The notes beneath the pieces are model-generated. The model worked only from the letters and a program-made list of their open reading frames with translations, had not been told where the DNA came from and did not search any database. Shown here in pieces: positions 43,801-52,737 of a stretch of 64,000 nucleotides of DNA. Position 1 is the stretch's first letter, and every line of letters starts with the position of its first letter. This stretch comes from Paenibacillus plantiphilus. Its GTDB lineage: Bacteria > Bacillota > Bacilli > Paenibacillales > Paenibacillaceae. The stretch covers positions 106,184 to 170,183 of the forward strand of contig NZ_CAKMMF010000014.1 of assembly GCF_927798095.1 (NCBI RefSeq). Direction: 5' to 3'. Made by a program: the position numbers and the translations under genes.

Positions 43801-46800
43801 GAATGCAGCTTCTACACGAGTAGCTGTGCTTGTTCCAAGATCGATCGTGTACTTGGCATAGCCCGGGATTTCGGACTCATCCATCTTCACGCCTGGAGCA
43901 GTCGTCCACGTGCCGCCCTCTGGACGATAGTGGATATATGGTGTTGCATAGCCTTTTTTGTAGTAAACCGTAACCGTGTTGCCGTTGTTGCTGCCTGGTT
44001 CGGTCGTCACGCTGATCTCATTGCTTGGATCAGATACGCCGCCCACTTGGCTGCGTGCAATAACTTTGTACGTGTACGCCGTTGCACCTGTCAGACCTGT
44101 ATCCGTGAAGGATGTTGTCGTAGCTGTACCCACCTTGCTGCCATTGCGGTAAATATCGTAGCCCGCAATACCGGAAGCATCTGTGGATGCGCTCCACGTC
44201 AAGGATACGGTCTTGTCTGTCTTCGCGGATGAAGCCAGATTCGTCGGAGTCGTCGGCTTCGTCGTAACAGCCGGGTTCGTCGTTACGCTGATCACGTTGC
44301 TCGGATCGGACTCTGCGCCCGCTTGGTTTTTGGCGATTACTTTGTACGAATACGCCGTTGCTGCCGTCAGACCCATATCGGTATACGTCGTTGCCGTTGT
44401 CGTTCCAACTTTCGCATTGTTGCGATATACGTCGTATCCCGCAATACCTGCGCTAGTGGACGCCGTCCAAGTCAGGGTTACTGTCTTGTCTGTTTTAGCC
44501 GATGAAGCCAGATTCGTTGGTGCTGCGGGCTTCGTACTTGGACGTGGATCTGTTTCATGCCAAGTCGTTCCGTCATACCAGCTCGTTGCGGTTCTTGTGA
44601 AGCCCGGCTGGTTTTGAGCAGGAAGCTGTTTGCCGGTGTTGTCTTTGAAAATCATTGTTGCTTTCTCAGCGGTGTCGAAGCTGTACACATACCAGCCGTC
44701 GCCAACGTCTGTCATTGCAGGAGCTGTCGCCCATGTAGGCTCATTCGTTTGCTTAGGTGCTGTTTCGTAGAAGTACAGTGCCGGTGTTCCCCAGCCTGCT
44801 GGCTTCTTGAAGTAGATATCAAGCTTGGCGTTCGGATCGCCCTTCGTAAAGGTGAACGAGCCTGTGCCTTCGCCGTTCTCATTCACTGCATACATTCTCA
44901 ACGTTTTCGTCTCATCGATAGCCATGCCTGCGCCAATCGTGATCGTTGTGCCGTTCGTGAATGCAATGCCGTTCACCGGATCGCTGCCGTCCAGCGTGTA
45001 TTTGCCGCTGTCTGCATTATTCACCGACAGGGTAACGGTTGTTGTTTCTGTCTTGAACTTGCCGCCTGCCGGGGATGCGGTCAGAACCGGGAATTTCTTG
45101 TTCGCGCCCACATTCTCGATCAGGATAACGCCATTCGTGCCAGCCGTAAATGTAGCTTTGCCGCCGCTTACTACGACTTCATTCTTCGTGTAAGCATCGC
45201 GTACTGTCGTGCCGTCTGGGAAAATGCTGCCCACGTTTACACTTACAGAGCCCGAAGCGCCTACGGCTACAACAACTTTATCCAGAATATCGCCTTTCTC
45301 ATACGTACGGGAGAACGTATAAGGAGCGTCTGCGATTTTGGCATGTTGACCTGCGCCAATCGCGATGTGATTGTTTCTGAATTGGCCAATCTTCTGCCAG
45401 TGGCTTTGAACAGCTGTATTGATGCTGCCCCAGTTCATGTCAGAACGTGAACCCATATCCGGATCAGAACCGTTCTCGCCTACTGGTCTAGCCGTTTCAT
45501 CACCGTAGAACGTTTGTACTGCGCCAGGGAGAAGCAGCATCGCTGTTCCTGCTTGGATCAGATTACTACGCGTGTAAAGTCTCTTATCATGTGAAGAGAT
45601 GTAGCTCAACATGTTGTAGTTCGCTGCGCTGCCGTTAAACTCGGTGGCATAACGCGAGAATAGGCCTTCCAAATCAGAGAAGTTCGCTGATTGGAACGAG
45701 AAGTTGATCAGGGAATCAAAGCCATTATCGAAATAATTGCCGTCTCTGCCGAGACCTTTATCGAATACTTCACCTGTCATCCAGAAGTTGTCGTTCCAAT
45801 CTGCTCCTGGCTTCGTAGGGTTGTTCTGTCTCCATTTCGCGAGGGCGTTGTTTGCTTCTATTTTCAGTGCGCCCCATCTGTCATATTGAACGTGTTTCGC
45901 TGTATCCGCACGGAATCCGTCGATACCGAATTCTTCAACCCATGAGGACAGCCATTTGATCATGTAGTCTTTAGGTGCTACGTTCAGGTCTTTACGGTAT
46001 TGCTTGGCAGCTGGAACGATCCAGTTGTCAAAGCCGGTTGTTTCTCTGCCGAACTTCGTTTTCAGAATTGGCGGCAATGTTGTAGGGCTCGTGGAATCGG
46101 TCTTGATGTCAGGCAAGAACCCAACGCAAGAAGTGAAGTCGCCGCCGCTGCATTGGTCATAACCAGCGATGCCGTTCGGGCGAATCCAGTTATTGCCCCA
46201 CCAAGTTGACCAAGCGCTTGCATTTTGAGTGTTCATAATGTCGTTGTGTGAGTGCCAGTTCTGACCGCCGCTTAGATTTGGCAACCAGTTGCCAGCAAGT
46301 CCGCCGCGATCGCCGTAGTTGTATTCTGCCATGTCGACAAGGTTCGGATAAGCCACATGGTTCATAACAACGTCGAGAACGACGCGGATGCCTTTGGTAT
46401 GTGCGAGATCAACGAACTCGCGCATTTCATCAATGGTTCCCATGTTCTTGTCCATCGCAGTGAAATCGAGTGCATAGTAGCCGTGGAAGCCGTAGTGAGC
46501 GAAATCGCCTTGTCCACCGCCTACCCAGCCATGCATTTGCTCCCATGGAGCTGTAATCCAGATGGCATTCGTTCCAAGGTCGGTGAAGTAGCCTTCTTCA
46601 AGCTTCTTCGTTAAGCCTTTAATGTCTCCGCCATGGAAAGTACCGATATTCTTGCCGCCTGCATCGGTCTTAGGTCTTCCATAAGAGCCGTCATTGCTCG
46701 TGTTGCCGTTGTTGAAACGGTCGGTCATCACGAAGTATACGTTTGCATTATCCCAGCTGAATGGGCTGCCTGCTTGCGGCTGCTGTCCGCCGTTGCCGAT

Positions 46801-48945
46801 CTTGACGGTTGCAGGAGCGCTGGCTGCTGATTTCTGTCCAATTGTATCGACTGCTCTCACCGTGTAGGAATACGTGTTGTCATTCGCTACCGTTGTGTCC
46901 GAGTAGGACGTGCTTGTGGAGCTGCCTTTCAGCGTGCCGTTACGATAAATCTCGTAGCTTGCAACACCTTTGTCATCTGTGGAAGGACTCCATGTCAGGT
47001 TGACAGTTGTCGTACCGACAGCGGTTCCTTGCACATTCGTCGGCACAGTAGGAAGCTGATCCTGCGTGCCGCCGTTGCCGGTTGTAACCGCAACTGCTGC
47101 GCTGAACGCTGATTTCTGCCCGATTGTATCGACGGCTTTGATCGTGTACGAGTAAGTCTTGTTCGCAACGACCGTGTTGTCGGTGTAGGAATTCGTCGTC
47201 GTTTCACCGATCAGTACGCCGTCACGGTAAACCTCGTATTTCACTACTCCCTTGTCGTCTGTAGAAGGATTCCAAGTCAGGGTAATAGAAGTCGTACCTG
47301 CTGCTGTTCCTTGTACATTCGTTGGAGCTGTTGGAGCTTGGTCAATTGGGCCCACTGGAACATCTGGCACCCATACCGATACAGAACCGGCTTTAACCTG
47401 GAAAGTACCCATACCATTGGAGCCGATTGTTACTTTGTCCGAGAAGTTGCCAGTGATATCTTTCCATTGCTCGCCAGCATGGCTTGTTCCGACAAGCATC
47501 GTTTTTGATCCGGCAGCACGGTCTGACATAACCGCAGCCAAACCGGAGCCTGGCTTGGCTGCCAGTCCTTCGCGCGTCCAACCGATTACATCATCGTTAT
47601 CCAGATAGTCGTTTTGTTTGCCGTAAGCGTTATCCTTGCGCGCTTTGAGAAGCGGATCAAGCTTGCTCTTCAGCGATTTGATTTTACCTGTTCCAGGAGC
47701 AGCGGTGGAGCTGCTTCTTGTTCCATAGTAATCACCATAGAATACGGTAGGATAGCCCTCTTGACGGGTCAGAATGTACGCATATGCAAGCGGCTTGAAC
47801 CAGTCAAGAACTGGCGCTCCGTGAGCATCCGAACGATCGGGCTGCGTATCATGATTCTCAACAAAGGTTACGGATTTAACAGAATTGCCGCCTGTCAACG
47901 TTCCGCTGGACAGGTTGCGCAGGCTGAAGTTTCCGTTTGAGCTGGAAGCCTGTGCAAAGTTGTTGCGAAGCGGAAAATCAAACAGGGACATGCTTTGGTT
48001 CACTTTGCCCAGATAATTGTTCAAATCGCTCACACTACCGATGAACTCACCGACCGTGAACAGCTCCTTGCCTGTTTGGGCGCGGGCGTTTTCTACAAAG
48101 TCTTTCATAAAGCTGTATTTGATATGTTTAACAGCATCTAGTCTGAAACCATCCAGACCGATTTCGTTCACATACCATACGCCCCACTTCTTGATCTCAT
48201 CCGCTACTGCCGGATTGTCATAATCAAGGTCGGTACCCATCAAATAATCGTAGTTGCCGTTCTCGCCGCTGACTTCCCAATCCCAGCTTTTGCCCGGATA
48301 GCGGTAAATTTTACCGTAGTCATCGGAGCCGTTAAAATGCGTCCAGTTGTATTTGAACGTGGAGTACGCATTATTGCGGCCATTAAAATTGTATTTGGTC
48401 CAAACGTTTGTGTTGAACTGGCCGATAACCTGATTGCGGTCATAGCCTTGGACCTGCTGCACGTTAATATTCTCGCTTTGATCGCCGCCCATCATATGGT
48501 TGACAACGATGTCAGCATAAACTTGCATATTGTTGTTGTGAAGCGCATCAACTGCCGCTTTCAGTTCAGCCTTCGTACCGTATTTCGTACGAACTGTACC
48601 TTTCTGATTGAATTCGCCGAGATCGTAGAAATCATAGACGCCATAACCTACATCGTCTGTTCCTACATGTCCTTTATAAGCTGGCGGTATCCAGATTGAT
48701 GTAATACCTGCATGACTCAAATTTGCCGCTTCAGCAGCAAGGTGGTTCCAGTGACCGCCATCTTTAGCGGTATTCCATTCAAAAAACTGCATAATCGTGC
48801 CATTGACTGGCACATCAGCCGCTGGTGCTGCAGCTGGCGCATCTGCCGCTGCTGCCGCTTGTTCAGCAGGCCACACCGCTACACTCCATAACATGGAACA
48901 GAGCAGTATCGTGCTTAGAACAACTTTGTAGCTCTTTTTCAACAT
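40849..48945 (-). CDS. Giant secreted amylase with two GH13 catalytic domains
   Basis: ATG with AGGAGG 8 nt upstream; 2698 residues with a signal peptide cleaved near 34. Domain order: GH13 No. 1 (48-525; Asp270, Glu300, His365-Asp366), similar to Bacillus liquefying amylases; Fn3 (540-622, 634-716); GH13 No. 2 (728-1278; Asp1014, Glu1059, His1119-Asp1120), MalS-like with a GDFTSC loop; a chitobiase-C-like beta-domain (1285-1365); CBM26-like (1373-1465); Fn3 (1472-1556, 1566-1647); two CBM25-like modules (1656-1740, 1755-1840); Fn3 (1860-1951, 1958-2046); a CBM4/9-like module (2051-2213); Fn3 (2218-2303, 2312-2396); and a DOMON/CBM9-like C-terminal domain (2405-2698). There is no LPXTG or SLH motif. 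It should degrade starch outside the cell, supplying maltodextrins to the intracellular enzymes at 1-8.6 kb. Confidence 0.95.
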   Translation of the reverse strand: MLKKSYKVVLSTILLCSMLWSVAVWPAEQAAAAADAPAAAPAADVPVNGTIMQFFEWNTAKDGGHWNHLAAEAANLSHAGITSIWIPPAYKGHVGTDDVGYGVYDFYDLGEFNQKGTVRTKYGTKAELKAAVDALHNNNMQVYADIVVNHMMGGDQSENINVQQVQGYDRNQVIGQFNTNVWTKYNFNGRNNAYSTFKYNWTHFNGSDDYGKIYRYPGKSWDWEVSGENGNYDYLMGTDLDYDNPAVADEIKKWGVWYVNEIGLDGFRLDAVKHIKYSFMKDFVENARAQTGKELFTVGEFIGSVSDLNNYLGKVNQSMSLFDFPLRNNFAQASSSNGNFSLRNLSSGTLTGGNSVKSVTFVENHDTQPDRSDAHGAPVLDWFKPLAYAYILTRQEGYPTVFYGDYYGTRSSSTAAPGTGKIKSLKSKLDPLLKARKDNAYGKQNDYLDNDDVIGWTREGLAAKPGSGLAAVMSDRAAGSKTMLVGTSHAGEQWKDITGNFSDKVTIGSNGMGTFQVKAGSVSVWVPDVPVGPIDQAPTAPTNVQGTAAGTTSITLTWNPSTDDKGVVKYEVYRDGVLIGETTTNSYTDNTVVANKTYSYTIKAVDTIGQKSAFSAAVAVTTGNGGTQDQLPTVPTNVQGTAVGTTTVNLTWSPSTDDKGVASYEIYRNGTLKGSSTSTSYSDTTVANDNTYSYTVRAVDTIGQKSAASAPATVKIGNGGQQPQAGSPFSWDNANVYFVMTDRFNNGNTSNDGSYGRPKTDAGGKNIGTFHGGDIKGLTKKLEEGYFTDLGTNAIWITAPWEQMHGWVGGGQGDFAHYGFHGYYALDFTAMDKNMGTIDEMREFVDLAHTKGIRVVLDVVMNHVAYPNLVDMAEYNYGDRGGLAGNWLPNLSGGQNWHSHNDIMNTQNASAWSTWWGNNWIRPNGIAGYDQCSGGDFTSCVGFLPDIKTDSTSPTTLPPILKTKFGRETTGFDNWIVPAAKQYRKDLNVAPKDYMIKWLSSWVEEFGIDGFRADTAKHVQYDRWGALKIEANNALAKWRQNNPTKPGADWNDNFWMTGEVFDKGLGRDGNYFDNGFDSLINFSFQSANFSDLEGLFSRYATEFNGSAANYNMLSYISSHDKRLYTRSNLIQAGTAMLLLPGAVQTFYGDETARPVGENGSDPDMGSRSDMNWGSINTAVQSHWQKIGQFRNNHIAIGAGQHAKIADAPYTFSRTYEKGDILDKVVVAVGASGSVSVNVGSIFPDGTTVRDAYTKNEVVVSGGKATFTAGTNGVILIENVGANKKFPVLTASPAGGKFKTETTTVTLSVNNADSGKYTLDGSDPVNGIAFTNGTTITIGAGMAIDETKTLRMYAVNENGEGTGSFTFTKGDPNAKLDIYFKKPAGWGTPALYFYETAPKQTNEPTWATAPAMTDVGDGWYVYSFDTAEKATMIFKDNTGKQLPAQNQPGFTRTATSWYDGTTWHETDPRPSTKPAAPTNLASSAKTDKTVTLTWTASTSAGIAGYDVYRNNAKVGTTTATTYTDMGLTAATAYSYKVIAKNQAGAESDPSNVISVTTNPAVTTKPTTPTNLASSAKTDKTVSLTWSASTDASGIAGYDIYRNGSKVGTATTTSFTDTGLTGATAYTYKVIARSQVGGVSDPSNEISVTTEPGSNNGNTVTVYYKKGYATPYIHYRPEGGTWTTAPGVKMDESEIPGYAKYTIDLGTSTATRVEAAFNNGSGQWDSNGQKNYFFNKGDNTYSAGVVTPGKPVYVPGNKVTVYYKEGWTNVNIHYRAEGGTWTAVPGVKMENDPLNPGYKKITVDIGTATRLEACFNNGSGQWDSNGQGNYFFPAGDNTYIPGNNGAPGQVKVGEKPTGVDTVAPSIPANLAGNLSTGTPKTVTLSWSASTDNISVTGYEITRKAGTSTETFTVNATTYIDSTVAAGTTYKYQVRAKDAANNFSGYSNEVTIAVPSDVDTIKPSAPTNVTGTAATTSVVLSWTASTDNVGVTGYDIYNGSVLAGSAAGTATSYNVTGLTPNTAYSFTVKAKDAAGNVSDPSAAFSATTQNVASSNLLVNPGFETYTGTTGVADSWSKSVTAGITSTFEVAATPVASGSKAQKLTGSSMTNGSTVKFSQYVPVEGNKPYTASGQFNAVSLTNARAQLYVDFYNASNAIVGYAKFDQKVVTDGYITLSLNGETPAGTTRARVYAIIRSIGDNAAGVLLVDDMKFSIQGEEDTQAPSNPASLASTGKTDTTVSLSWTASTDNVGVAGYEIYRGGVKVGTSATTSFTDTGLTAATSYTYTVKANDAAGNLSGASNEVTVVTNNGVDTQAPSVPAGLASTGKTDTTVSLSWTASTDNVGVTGYDILRNGVKVGTSATTSFTDTGLTEETTYNYSVKAFDAANNFSAASAVVPIVTLKGTIVIPGGNKPYSTNPSFGKRVSTPITIDGVNGGQWTDDMLIAIDMAGDDPRTLGSNWSLHETPLDLSHLWAAWDNEYLYLAWQYVDVTDIVDPANAGSAGGTPIRSMDMPQTIAIDTIAGAGATLDMWKKNGLQPIWGGANLPDYQFNIASNMFHSGYISKAVNGVFPVDDAGVNYKTGTAAGITVKFAKGAGYNTLWGVKDVDHAADASKLVDFKALGHDVNRDTFYEAKIPLSAIGNPNIEGSGIGVKLHQGEFSPVDTIPNDPATTDTPGVSESNSPKEWGDVDLLTTAFARIGK

Positions 48946-48985
48946 TTACTTTTCCTCCTAAGTTGAGCTAATAAACCGAGCAATT

Positions 48986-49017
48986 TTGGTTATATCCAAA
49001 ATATGTAATATAACCAA
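48986..49017 (-). promoter_or_regulatory. Perfect inverted repeat in the amylase 5' leader
   Basis: TTGGTTATAT (48986-48995) and ATATAACCAA (49008-49017) are exact 10-bp complements separated by 12 bp, 40 bp upstream of the start codon. It could be an operator or an RNA stem that protects the mRNA. It lacks a T-run and does not look like a terminator. Confidence 0.6.
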
Positions 49018-49036
49018 GGGACATCCCCCCTTTACT

Positions 49037-49052
49037 ATGCAAACGTTCTCAT
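49037..49052 (-). promoter_or_regulatory. cre box upstream of the amylase gene
   Basis: ATGAGAACGTTTGCAT (minus strand) matches WTGNNARCGNWWWCAW at 15 of 16 positions. It lies about 92 bp before the amylase start, in the place where amylase genes of Bacilli are repressed by CcpA. Confidence 0.65.
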
Positions 49053-49283
49053 TCCTTTTTTAAGATAACAATTTAACTTAAAACTTGGTTAAAGTTTTTA
49101 AGATAGTTCAATAATAATCTTCTCATAATTTGATTTTAGCGCTCATTTAATTTCCTTATATATACATATTATATATCCCGTTATATTTATAGATATTTGA
49201 GGAAGTTGTTTTGACAGTGACTGTCTACCTTGCATTTCGCATGCAAGCGGAAAGCGGGGACCAAGGCAATGACCAGCATCAAA
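49053..49283. other. AT-rich upstream region of the amylase gene
   Basis: It must hold part of the amylase promoter, but no -35/-10 pair is convincing. I see no gene in it. Confidence 0.4.
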
Positions 49284-49310
49284 AGGCCAGCCAGTTATTC
49301 TGGCTGGCCT
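49284..49310 (-). terminator. Intrinsic terminator after glpK
   Basis: AGGCCAGCCA and TGGCTGGCCT form a perfect 10-bp GC-rich stem with a 7-nt loop, followed on the minus strand by TTTTGATG. It is about 100 bp past the glpK stop. Confidence 0.85.
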
Positions 49311-49412
49311 GATGGCGCTGCGGCGACCAAGGCTGCTTACTACTTCGAACATACAATTCTCGCTTCTGCACCGCGCGCAGTGGGGCGGTACGGGTGTCAC
49401 CACACGTACCGC

Positions 49413-50891
49413 CTATACCTGATAGCCTACCGCTTGCAGCCAGCCAGAATAGACAGACTGCCGCCATTCCTCATCGCGCTGCGGCGTGAATGTCGCATCC
49501 AGCTCCCACAGCGCTCTCAATTCATCCAGACTGCTCCAGAAGCCAATTCCAAGGCCCGCCAGAAAAGCTGCGCCGAGCGCAGTTGTTTCCAGTGTCTTGG
49601 GCCGGATGACAGTCACACCCAGCAGATCAGCCTGAAACTGAACGAGCAGATCATTCACAACCGCCCCTCCGTCGATGCGCAGCTCGCGCAAGCCGATACC
49701 AGATTCTGCGCTCATTGCCCTCAGCACATCCGCCGTCTGATAGGCAATAGATTCCAGCGCTGCCCGAACGATATGAGCGGATGTTATGCCACGCGTCAGC
49801 CCGGTGATCATCCCGCGAGCATCCGGCTTCCAATAAGGCGTGCCCAGTCCGGTAAACGCCGGAACGAAATAAACGCCCTGCGTATCCGCGACCGAAGCGG
49901 CGATGGTCTGACTCTCCGCAGCATTCGCAATCAGCCCAAGACCATCCCGCAGCCATTGAACAACAGCGCCTGCGGTGAAGACGCTCCCCTCCAGCGCATA
50001 AGTCGTTTCATCACCATGCTTCCAGGCAATCGTCGCAAGCAAGCCTTTCTCGGATTGAACAGGCTTGCTTCCTGTGTTTTTGAGCAGGAAGCAGCCTGTG
50101 CCATACGTATTCTTCGCCATTCCGGGGTCGAAGCAGCCTTGACCGAACAAAGCCGCCTGCTGATCACCCGCAACACCGGCAATCGGCACCTCAATGCTGC
50201 CGTCATCATGCAGCAGCCTGGTGTAGCCATATATACCGGTGGACGGCTTTACCTCCGGCAGCATCGCTTCCGGGATGTTCAGCTTACTCAGGATATGTGC
50301 GTCCCATTCCAGGCTATGAATATTAAACAGCATGGTGCGCGATGCATTGGACACATCGGTCGCATGTACCGCACCTTCGGTCAGCTTCCAGATCAGCCAG
50401 CTGTCCACGGTTCCGAATAACGCTTCTCCGCGCTCTCCCTTCCCGCGAAGACCCGGAACCTCATCGAGCAGCCATTTGAGCTTCGTGCCGGAGAAATAAG
50501 GGTCGAGCAGCAGCCCTGTTCTGCTCCGCACCTCGGCTTCCCAGCCCTCCGCCTTCAGCTGCTCGCAGAACGCGCTCGTACGGCGGCATTGCCAAACAAT
50601 CGCACGGTGGAGCGGTTCACCTGTAATTGCATCCCACACCACAACCGTCTCCCGCTGGTTCGTAATGCCGATTGCGGCAATTCCGTTTCCGTCGATCTGT
50701 GCGGCTGCCTCTCGCATGACTTGCAGCTGCACGCGCCATATCTCATCGGCATCATGCTCCACCCAGCCTGCCTGAGGGAAGTATTGGCTGAATTCCTGCT
50801 GCGCAGCCGCCGCTGTCTTTCCTCTGCCATCAACAAGGATAGCGCGGCAGGATGTCGTGCCCTCGTCCAAAGCTAATATATACTGCTCCAC
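49413..50891 (-). CDS. glpK: Glycerol kinase
   Basis: The start is GTG 50891, because AAGGGGGGAGG lies 5 nt upstream and the N-terminus [14 protein letters not shown] is that of GlpK; upstream ATGs belong to the end of glpD. The 492 residues match the family length of about 500. The FGGY-kinase features are LDEGTTSCR (phosphate loop), [38 protein letters not shown] and [22 protein letters not shown]. It phosphorylates glycerol to sn-glycerol 3-phosphate using ATP. It lies 49 bp downstream of glpD. A glycerol facilitator gene is not next to it. Confidence 0.96.
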   Translation of the reverse strand: MEQYILALDEGTTSCRAILVDGRGKTAAAAQQEFSQYFPQAGWVEHDADEIWRVQLQVMREAAAQIDGNGIAAIGITNQRETVVVWDAITGEPLHRAIVWQCRRTSAFCEQLKAEGWEAEVRSRTGLLLDPYFSGTKLKWLLDEVPGLRGKGERGEALFGTVDSWLIWKLTEGAVHATDVSNASRTMLFNIHSLEWDAHILSKLNIPEAMLPEVKPSTGIYGYTRLLHDDGSIEVPIAGVAGDQQAALFGQGCFDPGMAKNTYGTGCFLLKNTGSKPVQSEKGLLATIAWKHGDETTYALEGSVFTAGAVVQWLRDGLGLIANAAESQTIAASVADTQGVYFVPAFTGLGTPYWKPDARGMITGLTRGITSAHIVRAALESIAYQTADVLRAMSAESGIGLRELRIDGGAVVNDLLVQFQADLLGVTVIRPKTLETTALGAAFLAGLGIGFWSSLDELRALWELDATFTPQRDEEWRQSVYSGWLQAVGYQV

Positions 50892-50940
50892 CGCAGCCTC
50901 CCCCCTTACATTTCGACTCATCTCGTGTTCCCATGCTCGG

Positions 50941-52605
50941 CTAATCATGCTCTGGAAACGCTGAAGCGGCATGAAGCTCCGCCTCAATACGGGCAAGCTC
51001 CTCTTCCCGCATCGCAGCACTCCAATCCAGCTGCTCCCCGAGCAGCCGGACGAGCGACGGGGCAAGAGACTCTGCACCCTTCCTGTCGAACAAAATAGAT
51101 CCGGTGCGCAGCAGCAGGTAATCTGCTGCTCGCACCGTCATCTCTTCCTCCACGGAATAAGCAAGCTCTGCACGCAGGCCCTGTTCCTGATCGGCAGGCA
51201 GCGCTTCATAGCGCTGCATAATATCTCTTGCATTGCTGCCATAACGCGCGATCCAGCCATTCACTATTTCCGCGGCAATTCCGAGCCGCTGACCGCAGCT
51301 GCGCAACTCCTCCTGCAGCGCTGCATAGGAGGAATGTCCCGCCGCATCGCCGCCGGACAGCATATCTGTGTCGGTGCGGCAGCGCCCGAACACCGCTCCC
51401 GTCTCAGCGGCAATCCCCGCGGAGATCAGGTTCACCACCTTCTCCGCCATCTTGCGGAAGCCGGTCAGCTTGCCTCCGGCAATCGTAACAAGTCCCCGGT
51501 CAGAGACAAATATCTCATCCTTCCGCGATATGGAAGAAGGCTGCTTGCCCTCTTCACCGATGAGCGGACGCAAGCCCGCCCAGCATGACTCTACATCGGA
51601 GGGCGCAAGCCCCACTGATGGAAACACAGCATTAACCGCATGCAATAAATAGTGACGGTCAGCTTCCGTCGTTCTGGGCTCGACACCAAGACTGCTGTCA
51701 TAGAAGGTGTCCGTAGTACCGATGTATGTCTTGCCATCGCGGGGTATGACGAAGATCATCCGGCCGTCCGCCACGTCGAAATAAGCGGCTTGCCTGACAG
51801 GAAGCCTTGCATGATCCACAACGAGGTGCACCCCTTTGGTCAGAATCAGTCGCTTCCCCTGAATCCGGCCGTCAAGCCGCCGCACCTCATCTGCCCAAGG
51901 TCCTGCTGCATTGACCACGCGCTTGGCGTATATGGCATACTGCTGTCCACCTATTAAATCAGTCACCTTCGCCCCGCAAACGCGGCCTCCCTCATACAGC
52001 AGCGAGACCGCCTCTGCATAATTGACAATGTCCGCGCCATGACGGCGGGCTGTCTTCGCCACTTCCAACGTAAGCCGCGCATCATCGGTCCGGTATTCAT
52101 AATAATAGCCTGAGCCGCGCAATCCTTCCCGCTTCAGAAGCGGCTCCAGCCGGAGCGTCTCTTCTGCTCGCTGCATCCTTCGTCGCTCGCCGCGTTTCAC
52201 GCCTGCGAGCATGTCATAGATATATAAACCAATTGAGGAAGCCCAATAGCCGAAGGTTCCGCCCTCGTAGACGGGCATCAGCATCGGAGCCGGAATGACG
52301 ACATGGGGCGCATGTCTGTGCAGAAGAGCCCGCTCACGACCGACCTCAGCGACAAGCTTCACCTCGCCCCCCTTCAAATAGCGAAGGCCTCCGTGAACCA
52401 GCTTCGTCGAGCGGCTGCTCGTGCCGCAGGCAAAATCCCCCTTCTCTACAAGGCCCGCCCTCATGCCGCGAAGCGACGCATCCCAAGCAATGCCGGCTCC
52501 TGTAATTCCTCCGCCGATAACGAGCACATCCAGCTCCTGCCCTGCCATTTGCTCCAAAATTGCAGTCCTGCTTAATGATGAGAATGATCCGTCCAATGCC
52601 TTCAC
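50941..52605 (-). CDS. glpD: Aerobic glycerol-3-phosphate dehydrogenase
   Basis: The start is set at GTG 52605 ([13 protein letters not shown]), behind AGGGGAAGAGGAG; the frame continues upstream without another site. The 554-residue flavoprotein has the FAD-binding [19 protein letters not shown], the GlpD motif [15 protein letters not shown] and [10 protein letters not shown], and a C-terminal helical domain. It oxidises glycerol 3-phosphate to dihydroxyacetone phosphate at the membrane and passes electrons to quinone. It is cotranscribed with glpK. A strong hairpin in its leader may be the GlpP antitermination site. Confidence 0.95.
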   Translation of the reverse strand: MKALDGSFSSLSRTAILEQMAGQELDVLVIGGGITGAGIAWDASLRGMRAGLVEKGDFACGTSSRSTKLVHGGLRYLKGGEVKLVAEVGRERALLHRHAPHVVIPAPMLMPVYEGGTFGYWASSIGLYIYDMLAGVKRGERRRMQRAEETLRLEPLLKREGLRGSGYYYEYRTDDARLTLEVAKTARRHGADIVNYAEAVSLLYEGGRVCGAKVTDLIGGQQYAIYAKRVVNAAGPWADEVRRLDGRIQGKRLILTKGVHLVVDHARLPVRQAAYFDVADGRMIFVIPRDGKTYIGTTDTFYDSSLGVEPRTTEADRHYLLHAVNAVFPSVGLAPSDVESCWAGLRPLIGEEGKQPSSISRKDEIFVSDRGLVTIAGGKLTGFRKMAEKVVNLISAGIAAETGAVFGRCRTDTDMLSGGDAAGHSSYAALQEELRSCGQRLGIAAEIVNGWIARYGSNARDIMQRYEALPADQEQGLRAELAYSVEEEMTVRAADYLLLRTGSILFDRKGAESLAPSLVRLLGEQLDWSAAMREEELARIEAELHAASAFPEHD

Positions 52606-52660
52606 CTCCTCTTCCCCTCCACTATATGACGAGAAGTCCGATTTGAAAAGGCTCTGCAAG

Positions 52661-52698
52661 CACAAATTGCCCGTCCTTCTCACGGACGGGCAATCTGT
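52661..52698 (-). promoter_or_regulatory. Strong hairpin between the lipoprotein gene and glpD
   Basis: ATTGCCCGTCC and GGACGGGCAAT are perfect 11-bp complements with a 7-nt loop, and a CACA/TGTG pair extends the stem. It starts 40 bp after the upstream stop and ends 55 bp before the glpD start. In Bacillus subtilis glpD expression is controlled by GlpP at a leader terminator, and this hairpin is in the right place. It may equally be the plain terminator of the upstream gene, though no long T-run follows. Confidence 0.6.
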
Positions 52699-52737
52699 GC
52701 TGTATGCAGGCGAACCGCAGGGAGACAGCAGCGGCTG

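Noticed and set aside
42292..44232. 646-residue plus-strand open frame opposite the amylase gene
   Set aside because: It is antisense to Fn3 and CBM coding sequence, is rich in Cys and Arg, and lacks a ribosome binding site. The amylase on the other strand explains the whole region.
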